Below, in pieces: positions 25,853 to 35,355 of a DNA stretch of 50,882 nucleotides; the stretch's first letter is position 1; every line of letters begins with the position of its first letter. The notes beneath the pieces were generated by a model. It saw only the letters and a list, made by a program, of their open reading frames with translations. It searched no databases and was not told the DNA's origin. Source of the DNA: an uncultured bacterium (GTDB lineage: Bacteria; DRYD01). The stretch covers positions 1 through 50,882 of the forward strand of contig CAKZQG010000034.1 in NCBI GenBank assembly GCA_937139605.1, in the 5' to 3' direction. The position numbers and the translations under genes were made by a program.

Positions 25853-26527
25853 ATGAAATATTTATTAAAACGAAAGGGAACTAAAAGAAAGAGTTTAAAG
25901 GGGATAACTTTAATAGAGCTCTTAATAGTGGTAGCTATAATTACAATATTAGCTGCTATATTGTTACCATATGTTTCTAATAGATCAGAAGATGCAAAGA
26001 TAGCTGCAATGGAAGAGATGATAAACTCTTTAAGGAGTGCTACTGCATTGATGTTTAATGACGGATCTATTTTCCCTACTGAATGGAGACATTTTGTTTC
26101 TCCAGTAAACCCACCTTATACTGCTGGTGTTAATTGGAGAGGGCCTTATTTACAAAGATCTAGTACTGCTACGGGTGGTACATGGACTAATGCTAGCCCA
26201 TGGAAAACTGATTTAGTTCTTTTTTTCGATAACAATGGTGCTAATACTGAAAGGTTTGCTTCTTCTACTAACTTATTCCCTTTTAGATATGGGATAGCTT
26301 TACAAGTGGTTAATCCTTATTCCACTACAAATGCAATTCCTATTTCTAGTTTACAAAAAATAGATCAAGATTTGGATGATGGTCTTACTAATAGCGGTTA
26401 TATAGTATTTACTACTACTGCTACTACCCCTATTGGTGCTTCTCCTAGTTTAACTTTTGTAGCGAATTATAATACTCCTGTAACTACTAATAGTTATTTT
26501 GATATTCTAATAAATGCTATTCCTTAG
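25853..26527 (+). CDS. Type IV pilin-like protein (prepilin N-terminal methylation)
   Basis: 224 residues. After a 17-residue basic leader comes the prepilin peptidase site G-ITLIELLIVVAIITILAA (Gly18 then the conserved Glu at +5), followed by a hydrophobic helix to about residue 40 and a soluble Thr/Asn-rich globular part with no recognised fold. The length and wording fit a major or minor pseudopilin (type IV pilus or type II secretion). It would be inserted in the membrane, cleaved by PilD and assembled into a fibre. It stands alone: no assembly ATPase, PilC or PilD is nearby. It has a strong AAGGAGG site and its own probable promoter. Confidence 0.88.
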   Translation: MKYLLKRKGTKRKSLKGITLIELLIVVAIITILAAILLPYVSNRSEDAKIAAMEEMINSLRSATALMFNDGSIFPTEWRHFVSPVNPPYTAGVNWRGPYLQRSSTATGGTWTNASPWKTDLVLFFDNNGANTERFASSTNLFPFRYGIALQVVNPYSTTNAIPISSLQKIDQDLDDGLTNSGYIVFTTTATTPIGASPSLTFVANYNTPVTTNSYFDILINAIP

Positions 26528-26671
26528 TAAAAAAAGTAAAATATATTCAAGGCTGGGACTTGAGAATATACATAAAAAATAATTTTAGTTTGTTATAGTG
26601 GGCATTTAGATTTTAATCAAGTACTTAATAATTTAGAGATTTTTTTATTTTATTATTTATTAATTTTAACA

Positions 26672-27892
26672 TTAGTGTGTGTTTTGATAGGTTGTGATGA
26701 ATTTTTGAGTAGGGATTTTGTTGTTTATTAAGTTTTTCATAAATACTTTAGTCATAGCTAATACTTCATTTTTTAACATTTCTAATTCTTCTTTAGATTT
26801 AGGATAGAAACTGTTGCCTATTTCTAGAGTGTAATTAAATCTTCCTTCTACGTGATGATAATCTTCACTGCTACCAGTGGTAGGATACATAGAGACTGAT
26901 TGTTCTACATAATATTTATTATTAACTGCTTTAGCCATTTCTTGTCCTACTTCTTTATAAATGGCATCCCATTGGGTAGGTTCTGTTGTATGTCCCCAAG
27001 GATATAAAATTGCATTAGAATAACTGTGGATATCAATAACGGTATCGATATGTTTAGAATTAACTAATTTAGTAATAGCTTTAATTTCTGGCTCACTATT
27101 GCCATACGGTCCTCTGTAGGTATCGGAATAAACGCTATCACTTGCGCCATAATCATCCCATGTACTGTCAGGTTTATCATTAGGTTGCCTGTATAAAGTA
27201 GGATCTTTTGGGGTAAAGTAATTCCTATTTAAATCTACTCCTATTCCTTTTTCAAATTTAGTTCTATTTTTACGCCACCATCTGTCTTGTTTTAAAGAAT
27301 ATTCATAACCATCTGGATTAACTACTGGTAAAATATATATATCTAAATCATTAAGGTAATTATTAAGTGCGTTATCATTGGATTCTAATAATTTTTCAGC
27401 TATATTAAGTGCGGATTCACCAGTAGCCCATTCTCTTGCATGATGTAATCCTGTTATTAAGATACTTTTTTTCTTACCTTCTTCATCATTAATGTTTTTA
27501 CTTATCCTCATAACAACTATATCTCTTCCTTCAAAAGTTTTACCTAAATATTCTAATTTAACTTTATCAGGATATTTTTGCTCTAATTCTTTCATTTTAT
27601 TTATAATTTGGTTATAATCTCTTATAAAGGTTGGGGCTTTTATATCTATGTCTTGTAAATATTCTTTAAAATCATTGACGATATTATGTTTATTAATGAT
27701 TTCTAAACCATCTTTTGTCATTCTAAGTTTTAGGTCACTAAGTTTTAGGTCATCGTTTTTTATTAAGAAATCAGTGATTTCATTATCATCTAGAATGTGA
27801 TCATTATTTTTGTCTATTTTTTTAGCATAATCTAGACGCTTACTTGAAACTTCCTGGAGTTTGTTATTTATAGTTAAATAGTATTTATCCAT
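26672..27892 (-). CDS. M14 zinc carboxypeptidase with N-terminal EF-hand-like loop
   Basis: 406 residues. The M14 core has HHAREW (zinc ligands His151 and Glu154), the arginine/asparagine substrate segment VDLNRNY, IDIHSYSN (third zinc ligand His) and YTLEIGNSFYP (catalytic Glu). A 12-residue loop DKNNDHILDDNE at 27-38 matches the EF-hand calcium loop (positions 1, 3, 5, 9, 12). M14 carboxypeptidases are usually exported, yet the N-terminus MDKYYLTINNKLQEVSSKRL has no signal peptide. Ribosome-binding site AAAGGAG is 10 bases before the ATG. The nucleotidase-like gene upstream is on the same strand. Confidence 0.9.
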   Translation of the reverse strand: MDKYYLTINNKLQEVSSKRLDYAKKIDKNNDHILDDNEITDFLIKNDDLKLSDLKLRMTKDGLEIINKHNIVNDFKEYLQDIDIKAPTFIRDYNQIINKMKELEQKYPDKVKLEYLGKTFEGRDIVVMRISKNINDEEGKKKSILITGLHHAREWATGESALNIAEKLLESNDNALNNYLNDLDIYILPVVNPDGYEYSLKQDRWWRKNRTKFEKGIGVDLNRNYFTPKDPTLYRQPNDKPDSTWDDYGASDSVYSDTYRGPYGNSEPEIKAITKLVNSKHIDTVIDIHSYSNAILYPWGHTTEPTQWDAIYKEVGQEMAKAVNNKYYVEQSVSMYPTTGSSEDYHHVEGRFNYTLEIGNSFYPKSKEELEMLKNEVLAMTKVFMKNLINNKIPTQKFITTYQNTH

Positions 27893-27998
27893 ATTTTTAT
27901 TCTCCTTTTTATTTTTATTTTACATTTAAATATTATTTTTATTTTAATGATAAAATAAAAAGGATGTTAAAAAAAAGTAAAAATTAAGAAGTAATTAA

Positions 27999-28889
27999 TT
28001 AATTAGTAAAAGTTAATTGAGGGTTAATAGTGGGTATATATGAGGTTGCTTTATTATTAAAGTATTCATCTATAATTTTTTTAATTTCTGGGTCTGGTTG
28101 GATTACTTTAGAATTAATTGGGAATGGTTTAAGTATAAAATCAATAACTTTGTTTTGCTTTTTATCGTATTTAATTTGAGAGAACCCGAGGTATTTAGTA
28201 TAAGCTCCCATTTCTACTATATAAGTTTTATGATTAAATCCTTTTATATTAGTTTCAAAAATAATTGGTTTTGGAGTATAGTTATGATCATGTCCAGCAA
28301 AAATTACATCTATATCTGAAGCTATATCAGGATTACTTTTTAAAATATCTTGAATTTTATTAATTCCTTCGTGAGCTAATAAAATAACAATATTTGATTG
28401 GGATTTAATTTTTGGGATTAGTTCTTTTAGAATTTGATTAATGGGTATTTTTATTGTATCTTTACCGACATGAGGGTTAGCCGAGGTAGCTAATTCTGTA
28501 GTACATACACTTATAAAAGCTATTTTTATCCCATTTTTTTCTATAATTGTATAAGGTATTATTCCTTCAGGTAATTTATTAGTAGATTTATCTAATATAT
28601 TACTGTTAAGTACTTTAAAATTGGCTTGTTTGACATATTCATTAACAAGTGTATTAACCCCATATTGGTATTCGTGGTTTCCAGTGGCGGCTATATCGTA
28701 TTTAAGCGTGTTCATTATTTTTACCATTGGTTTAAAATGATGTTTTTTATCATAAGGAGGATTATATACAGTATCCCCTATATCAATCAGAAATGAATCA
28801 GGGTATTTGGTTTTTAATTGTTTTATAATTGTAGATATGTAAGGCATTCCGCCAGTTGAATTGTTGTTAGGATAGTATTTCCCATGCAT
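27999..28889 (-). CDS. 5'-nucleotidase/metallophosphatase-like protein, interrupted N-terminus
   Basis: 296 residues from the first ATG after an in-frame stop. Metallophosphatase blocks: IDIGDTV (metal ligand Asp), ATGNHEYQYG (Asn-His), LLAHEG and FAGHDHNY (His ligands). This matches the catalytic domain of the UshA/5'-nucleotidase family, without the C-terminal domain. The family's first motif, H-T-N-D-x-H-G, is encoded just upstream as IIHTNDMHGKYY: the Met of this motif is the ATG at 28889. Starting there would lose the Asp ligand. The same frame continues upstream to ATG 29045 with one TAA (28947-28949). It is therefore either a broken gene or one needing readthrough. Confidence 0.75.
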   Translation of the reverse strand: MHGKYYPNNNSTGGMPYISTIIKQLKTKYPDSFLIDIGDTVYNPPYDKKHHFKPMVKIMNTLKYDIAATGNHEYQYGVNTLVNEYVKQANFKVLNSNILDKSTNKLPEGIIPYTIIEKNGIKIAFISVCTTELATSANPHVGKDTIKIPINQILKELIPKIKSQSNIVILLAHEGINKIQDILKSNPDIASDIDVIFAGHDHNYTPKPIIFETNIKGFNHKTYIVEMGAYTKYLGFSQIKYDKKQNKVIDFILKPFPINSKVIQPDPEIKKIIDEYFNNKATSYIPTINPQLTFTN

Positions 28890-29045
28890 GTCATTTGTAT
28901 GAATTATATTTATTGTTTCTATTGAATCATCTGAGTCTGAGTTATTTTAAATGATATCAATAGTACCATTAAAATCAATATCATTTTTATTAAGAAAATT
29001 AAGAAAACGATTTGCTATTTTATTAATAAAATCTTTTATTATCAT
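28890..29045 (-). pseudogene. In-frame N-terminal segment of the nucleotidase gene, with TAA
   Basis: Reading the minus strand from ATG 29045 gives MIIKDFINKIANRFLNFLNK, then NDIDFNGTIDII, TAA (28947-28949), and NNSDSDDSIETINIIHTND leading directly into the annotated frame. The segment after the stop holds the essential family motif, so it was coding until recently. The segment before the stop reads NKNDIDFNGTID, similar to an EF-hand loop. No ATG, GTG or TTG lies between the TAA and the D-M-H-G methionine. Confidence 0.65.
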
Positions 29046-29150
29046 AATATTTAGTTTTTATTGAAGAACTTTTTATTTTGATTTATAAATTGTAATAAAA
29101 TTGTAAAAATTTGAAAAGGTAAAATGTGTATAAAATTTTTTTATTTTGGG

Positions 29151-29156
29151 TATAAA
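29151..29156 (+). promoter_or_regulatory. Probable -10 element before groES
   Basis: TTTTGGGTATAAATATATAT at 29145-29164 provides a TATAAA box 35 bases before the start. The inverted repeat CIRCE bound by HrcA (TTAGCACTC-N9-GAGTGCTAA) is not present, so HrcA control of this operon is not supported. Confidence 0.4.
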
Positions 29157-29190
29157 TATATATGAATGAAAAGGAAGGAGGTGTAAAAAA

Positions 29191-29499
29191 ATGGCAACTC
29201 AAACATTAAAATTAAAAATGTTAGAGGATAGAGTGTTGGTAAAACCTATGCCTCAAGAGGATAAAACAGAAAGTGGGATATATCTACCAGATAGTGCAAA
29301 AGAAAGACCTCAAAAAGGAGAAGTTATAGAAGTAGGTCCAGGAAAATTATTAGATAACGGGCAAAGAGTTAATCCAAGTGTAAAAAAAGGAGATAAAGTA
29401 TTATTTGGTAAGTACGCAGGAACTGAAGTTAAATTTAGAGGAGAAGAATATATTATTTTAAGAGAATCTGAAATATTAGCAATAATAGAAAGCGAATAA
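29191..29499 (+). CDS. groES: Co-chaperonin GroES
   Basis: 102 residues. The typical start KLKMLEDRVLVKPM, the mobile loop region EDKTESGIYLPDSAKERPQK that contacts GroEL, GEVIEVGPGK, and the end GEEYIILRESEILAIIE. A heptameric lid for GroEL. Strong AAGGAAGGAGGTG before the ATG. groEL follows after 36 bases in the standard order. Confidence 0.98.
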   Translation: MATQTLKLKMLEDRVLVKPMPQEDKTESGIYLPDSAKERPQKGEVIEVGPGKLLDNGQRVNPSVKKGDKVLFGKYAGTEVKFRGEEYIILRESEILAIIESE

Positions 29500-29535
29500 T
29501 ATAATAATAGTTAAATTTTAGGAGGTGTTAGTATT

Positions 29536-31188
<1,653 letters not shown>

Positions 31189-31216
31189 TTTTAATTATCT
31201 TTTAAACGAAATTTTT

Positions 31217-31250
31217 AAGGGAGGGGATATTTTCTCCTCCCTTTTTATTT
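31217..31250 (+). terminator. Terminator after groEL
   Basis: Stem AAGGGAGG plus GG (31217-31226) pairs with CT-CCTCCCTT (31234-31243) around a 7-base loop, followed by TTTATTTTATTTTTT. It starts 29 bases after the groEL stop. Confidence 0.85.
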
Positions 31251-31380
31251 TATTTTTTAATGAAAAATTTAATTAAATTAACTTTTTATACTTAAAAAGT
31301 AATAAAAATACAAGCTTATATAAAAAATTGGATAAGTCAAACTTAAAGAATAAAAAAGTATATATTAAGATCTTAAAGAT

Positions 31381-31446
31381 AAATAGAATTAGAAAATTCC
31401 AAAGAGTTTTCAATTTTTGGGATTTTGCTCCCTAATTCTATTTTTA
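31381..31446 (+). ncRNA. Candidate structured RNA (three-way junction) downstream of groEL
   Basis: A 12-bp perfect outer stem (AAATAGAATTAG, 31381-31392, with CTAATTCTATTT, 31432-31443) encloses two inner hairpins: AAAATTC-CAAA-GAGTTTT (31393-31410, seven pairs with one G-U) and GGGA-TTTTGC-TCCC (31419-31432, sharing a pair with the outer stem). A T-rich tract follows on the plus strand. No reading frame covers it. It lies between the groEL terminator and the terminator of the convergent glycine-rich gene. It may be a small RNA with its own terminator or a complex terminator; no known family is recognised. Confidence 0.35.
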
Positions 31447-31455
31447 TTATAAATT

Positions 31456-31485
31456 AAAAAGGGAGGAAAAATCTCCTCCCCTTTA
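31456..31485 (-). terminator. Terminator of the glycine-zipper gene (minus strand)
   Basis: GGGAGGA (31461-31467) pairs with TCCTCCC (31474-31480) across a 6-base loop. On the minus strand the stem is followed by TTTTTAATTT, as an intrinsic terminator should be; a T-rich stretch also follows on the plus strand, so it may act both ways. Confidence 0.7.
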
Positions 31486-31515
31486 GTTTTTTATTATCTA
31501 TATTTATAATTTAAA

Positions 31516-32049
31516 TTATAGAGCTCTTGGAAAACCGAAGCTTCCACTTATTTGGCTGAAGTTAAAATTAAATCCTCCTTGATTAAAATTATTTTGTTGA
31601 TTTTGTTGGTTTTGTTGTTGTAATAGCATCATTAGCAGAATTATTAATAAAATTATTATTAATTGATTATTCATTGCGTTAGGGCTATTTTGACAACAAG
31701 GATTTCCAAATGGAGCCATTCCTGGGTTCATTCCACCCATTGGATTCATTCCTCCTAAGGGATTCATTCCTCCCATTGGCAAAGAGAATGGAGATACTGG
31801 ATTTTGTCCACCTAAAGCTCCTCCTAATATGCCCCCTAATAATCCTCCTAAGACTCCTCCTAATAATCCACCAATTAAGCCACCTAATAACCCATTAACT
31901 AAATTATTCATTGGATTAATATTAGCTATATCTCCAAAACCCGCTCCTATTGGTAATCCACCACCTATAGCACCAAAACCTGCTCCTATTGATAGACCGC
32001 CACCTATTGAAAAACCTCCTCCTATAAATCCTCCTATATTATTTATCAT
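31516..32049 (-). CDS. Glycine-zipper protein with C-terminal hydrophobic segment
   Basis: 177 residues of low complexity. Residues 1-45 are glycine-rich (GGFIGGGFSIGGGLSIGAGF), then a regular glycine zipper with G-G every four residues (about 53-83), a segment of N-P-M/L-G-G-M repeats (about 90-115), a Cys-Cys pair in GNPCCQNSP, a strongly hydrophobic helix (IIILLIILLMMLL) and an Asn/Gln-rich end. No signal peptide. Such glycine zippers insert in membranes or make tight helix packings. Related zippers occur in the proteins at 36100 and 49860. Strong AAGGAGGTG site and its own terminator. Function unknown. Confidence 0.75.
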   Translation of the reverse strand: MINNIGGFIGGGFSIGGGLSIGAGFGAIGGGLPIGAGFGDIANINPMNNLVNGLLGGLIGGLLGGVLGGLLGGILGGALGGQNPVSPFSLPMGGMNPLGGMNPMGGMNPGMAPFGNPCCQNSPNAMNNQLIIILLIILLMMLLQQQNQQNQQNNFNQGGFNFNFSQISGSFGFPRAL

Positions 32050-32170
32050 TTTTATTCACCTCCTTAATTATATTTTTAATATAATCTTTTTTTATTTAGA
32101 TTTTGTTCATTTTTTTTAAAAATATTAAAAAATTATTAAAATTGTTAAAAAATTAGTTAAATATATTTAG

Positions 32171-32976
32171 CTATTGGTTAAATAAATAAAGAAAATATTT
32201 GTATGCATCTATTGTAGCTTTATTATCTTCTTGATTTATTTTTTTTATAATTTGGGATCTTATGTTTTCTATTTTTTCATAGCTGATTTTTTTGTTATGA
32301 TTATCTGATAATAAGTTAGTTATAATAAATTTAAAAATATCTTCACAATCGAGTATCTTATAGCTCATTATATAGTTACCATATAGTGTTGGTATATATT
32401 CTAGGAGATTATTAGTATCTAATAAATTATGATTTTTAAGGATTTTGATAATCTCTTTTTTTAATGGGTAAATAGGATTGGGGTAATCTGGGATATCATC
32501 TAAGAATACAAAATCTGATATTTATTTTGCTATAGTTTTAGGGAGATCAGAAGAAGGAAAACTATTTTTTATATTAGATAACATATCTCTATATCTTCTA
32601 CTTTATTAATAGTTAAACTATATTTATATTCTGATTTGAATATTTCAAAGAAAAGATTTAATATATTTAATCCATTATTGACCATTAAATCTAAAAAATT
32701 ACATAACATATCATAATCATTGTGTTTAATAAAAAAAGGAAATTAATTGATAGCTATTACCTTGTATTATGTAAGGATCGTAATTTATGGATTGGAATAG
32801 ATTATTTAAATTAGAGTAATCTTTTTATTTTAAAAGGAAGGAAATTAGTTTATTAGCGTTTTGTTTTATAATAGATTTAGGTTTATTATTTATGATAAAT
32901 TCTATTAATTTGGTATCTTTTTGATCTATTAGATAATCCAGAAGTAAAGTAGTTTTATAATTAGATAGTTTTTTTT
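32171..32976 (-). pseudogene. Decayed gene, continuation of the 32961-33275 frame
   Basis: Across this stretch the minus strand reads as convincing protein only if frames are switched. From the poly-A run (32969-32976) comes LSNYKTTLLLDYLIDQKDTK and so on to LISFLLK, TAA (32825-32827), KDYSNLNNLFQSINYDPYII to LISF; a frame change at the T7 run (32731-32737 on plus); IKHNDYDMLCNFLDLMVNNG to KVEDIE; another frame change near 32600; RDMLSNIKNSFPSSDLPKTI then AK, TAA (32522-32524), and ISDFVFLDDIPDYPNP to the end YKYFLYLFNQ at 32171. An intact ancestor of about 370 residues (with the next entry) is implied: a membrane segment plus a helical domain. No family recognised. Confidence 0.7.
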
Positions 32977-33275
32977 ATATATTTTTCTTTTTCTGAAGGT
33001 TTTAAAGAATCTAATTTTTTAGAAATGAAATGTAAATTTATAGTATTAAATAAGCTAATTATTAAAAAAACTATAGCAAAAGGTAAAATTATTGTTTTAA
33101 AAATATATTTACTAACTAATAATATATCTTTATAATAGGTCATTAAAAAATTTATAATAATTAAAATGAATTTTACTATACTAAAAATAATGATAAAAAT
33201 AATGGTAAAAAAGATAAAAAACGGACTTATTATCCATATTTTATCCCATATTTGGGAAATTATTTTATTTATCAT
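32961..33275 (-). CDS. Membrane protein fragment (5' part of a broken gene)
   Basis: 104 residues with two strong hydrophobic regions (about 16-45 and 57-80), ending KPSEKEKYIKKTI. A strong AAGGGGGGG site precedes the ATG. The stop comes just after a run of eight A bases on the coding strand; moving one base there joins it to a long downstream frame (32171-32976). It is thus likely the truncated N-terminus of a larger membrane protein and may still be translated. Function unknown. Confidence 0.6.
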   Translation of the reverse strand: MINKIISQIWDKIWIISPFFIFFTIIFIIIFSIVKFILIIINFLMTYYKDILLVSKYIFKTIILPFAIVFLIISLFNTINLHFISKKLDSLKPSEKEKYIKKTI

Positions 33276-33489
33276 GATTTCCCCCCCTTTTTATATGTAT
33301 ATATTTAATTTTGAAGAAAATCTTGCTAAAATAAAAACATTATAAAAATTACCAAAATTTAGTATGTTTATAATTCAATTAAAATTGATTTTTTTTGAAA
33401 ACCATTATGGTATTGTAATGTAAGGTAGGAGTGTAATATTTAAGAATAAAATTAAGAAAGTAGGTTAGTAAAATTATTTGATTTAGTTT

Positions 33490-34908
33490 TTATTTACTTT
33501 CTTTTATTAAGTTGATAATATATTCTAAATCATTTAGGGAGTTTTTTTCAGTTGTACATATTATAGCAGTATTATTTATAAAATCATTAAAGTTAGTGTA
33601 GTTTAGATGTAATGATTTAAAATTATTAAAAATATTCTGTAAATGAATGTTGTCAAAATGCAATTTTGCTAAATTGGAACCAAAAAATATATTTTGATTT
33701 AATAATTTTTTATGAAATTCATTATATTCTGGAAAATATATTGCTATTTCATTGAATACTTTTGAATTGATATCATTAAAAAGTAATTTTATATTTGAAT
33801 TGGAATTAATTAATTCTTGGGATAAGTAATTAATAAGAAGGTTATTTAGTTTAGCTATCTTTATTAAATTGTTTTTACCTAAAGAAAGTAAGTAAATAGT
33901 GTTTCTGATAGCCATTAAGCCTTGGTTAGTGCAGATGTTGCTGTTAGCTTTTTCTCGTTTTATGTGTTGTTCTCTAGTTTGTAATATCATTGTAAATGCT
34001 GTATTATTATCTTTATCAATAGTTTTTCCAATGATTCTACCAGGTAATTGTCTGATATATTCTTTTTTGGTAGCTATTACTCCAAGGTATGGACCTCCAA
34101 AATATAGGGGTATCCCAAAAGATTGTAGGTTTGCGCTAACTATATCTACATTCTCTATTTTAGGTAATATAAAATAAGCTAATGGCTCTAAAACCAATAA
34201 AATTAGTATTTTTTCTTTTATTATATTTTTAATTACGTTTATATTTTCTATGATACCAAATAGGTTAGGAGATTGAATTACAACTGAAAAAATACTATCA
34301 TCTTTTGATAATTCTTCTAATTTATTTAGATCTATTTTTCCATCTTTATCAAATTCTAGAAATACAGGAGAAAAATTAAATGGATAGCAATAAGTTTTTA
34401 AAACATTAAAATAATGAGGATGTATAGAATTAGGTATTATGTATTTATAGGCATTTTTATTAGGATAAATTCTATAAGCCATTAATAAACTTTCAGCTAA
34501 AGCAGTTGCTCCATCATAGTGTGAAGAATTACAAACATCCATATTAAATAAATCTGAAATAAGTGATTGGAATTCCCAGATAATCTGTAAAGTACCTTGG
34601 GATATTTCTGCTTGATATGGAGTATAGGAAGTTAAAAATTCACTTCTTATTAATTCATCTACTATTGGAGGGATAAAATGATCATATGCTCCTAACCCTA
34701 CAAAATATTTATTTAATGATATACTTTTTAATATGTTTTCAAAATAATCTATTATTTCTATTTGAGATAAAGGCTTTAATAAATTAGGTTTATAAAATTT
34801 CTCTTTTCCTGTAATCTCTTTAAATAATTCATCAACATTATTAAATTTTATACCACTTAAATCATTTATTTTATTTAATAATACTTCTTGTTTTGTAGGT
34901 ATGTACAT
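33490..34908 (-). CDS. gcvPA: Glycine dehydrogenase (decarboxylating) subunit 1
   Basis: 472 residues, a little longer than the usual 445. Matches the N-terminal half type of P protein: YIPTKQEVLLNKINDLSGIK near the start, GAYDHFIPPIVDELIRSEFL then TSYTPYQAEISQGTLQIIWE and FQSLISDLFNMDVCNSSHYD GATALAES. The PLP lysine is in GcvPB, so this subunit alone cannot act. No gcvPB, gcvT or gcvH is in the window. It begins 5 bases after hfq with no ribosome-binding site of its own, so it is probably translated by coupling with hfq. Confidence 0.93.
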   Translation of the reverse strand: MYIPTKQEVLLNKINDLSGIKFNNVDELFKEITGKEKFYKPNLLKPLSQIEIIDYFENILKSISLNKYFVGLGAYDHFIPPIVDELIRSEFLTSYTPYQAEISQGTLQIIWEFQSLISDLFNMDVCNSSHYDGATALAESLLMAYRIYPNKNAYKYIIPNSIHPHYFNVLKTYCYPFNFSPVFLEFDKDGKIDLNKLEELSKDDSIFSVVIQSPNLFGIIENINVIKNIIKEKILILLVLEPLAYFILPKIENVDIVSANLQSFGIPLYFGGPYLGVIATKKEYIRQLPGRIIGKTIDKDNNTAFTMILQTREQHIKREKANSNICTNQGLMAIRNTIYLLSLGKNNLIKIAKLNNLLINYLSQELINSNSNIKLLFNDINSKVFNEIAIYFPEYNEFHKKLLNQNIFFGSNLAKLHFDNIHLQNIFNNFKSLHLNYTNFNDFINNTAIICTTEKNSLNDLEYIINLIKESK

Positions 34909-34913
34909 TGTTA

Positions 34914-35180
34914 CTATATTTCATTTATTTTAGCTATTGCGTGTTTATAAATCATTACCTTTTTATTATCTTTTTCCAAAATAACAACATATTGATCAAA
35001 GGATATTAATTTACCCCTTATTTCACTCCCATTGGTTAATAGTATATTAATTTCCTTATTTGAATTTCTTAATGTATTTAAGAAACTATCTTGAAAGTTT
35101 TTTCCCTTAGGATTTTTATCATTACTTTTGCTCTTTTTTAATAAATTTTCACTCTTTTTTAAGGATGTATCAAATTGCAT
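34914..35180 (-). CDS. hfq: RNA chaperone Hfq
   Basis: 88 residues. The Sm fold starts at QDSFLNTLRNSNKEINILLT (from about 30), continues NGSEIRGKLISFDQYVVILE and ends with the Sm2 motif YKHAIAKI (classical YKHAISTI). An N-terminal extension of about 28 residues is rich in Lys, Ser and Asn. Hfq hexamers bind small RNAs and poly-A tails. Typical neighbours miaA and hflX are absent; gcvPA follows directly. Ribosome-binding site AGGGGG is 5 bases before the ATG. Confidence 0.88.
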   Translation of the reverse strand: MQFDTSLKKSENLLKKSKSNDKNPKGKNFQDSFLNTLRNSNKEINILLTNGSEIRGKLISFDQYVVILEKDNKKVMIYKHAIAKINEI

Positions 35181-35355
35181 ATTTCCCCCTCACTTATTAA
35201 TTATTTTTACTAATTAATTATTTTTACTAAAATTTTATTTAAATATCATTTGTTTTTAGAATTTATTTTTCCTCCACATTTAGAATATTAGACAAAAAAA
35301 ATATAAAACCTTTTATTATATTTTGACTAATATTATTTTATGAACTGTAAAAATT

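Noticed and set aside
29041-29190. CIRCE operator before groES
   Set aside because: The TTAGCACTC/GAGTGCTAA inverted repeat is absent.
31710-32119. Plus-strand Pro-rich ORFs opposite the glycine-zipper gene
   Set aside because: Mirror of the Gly-rich codons; no ribosome-binding site, while the minus frame has AAGGAGGTG and a terminator.
32171-32368. A separate 65-residue gene
   Set aside because: The frame extends upstream of its ATG to 32521 with coding character; it is the 3' end of the broken gene, not an independent gene.
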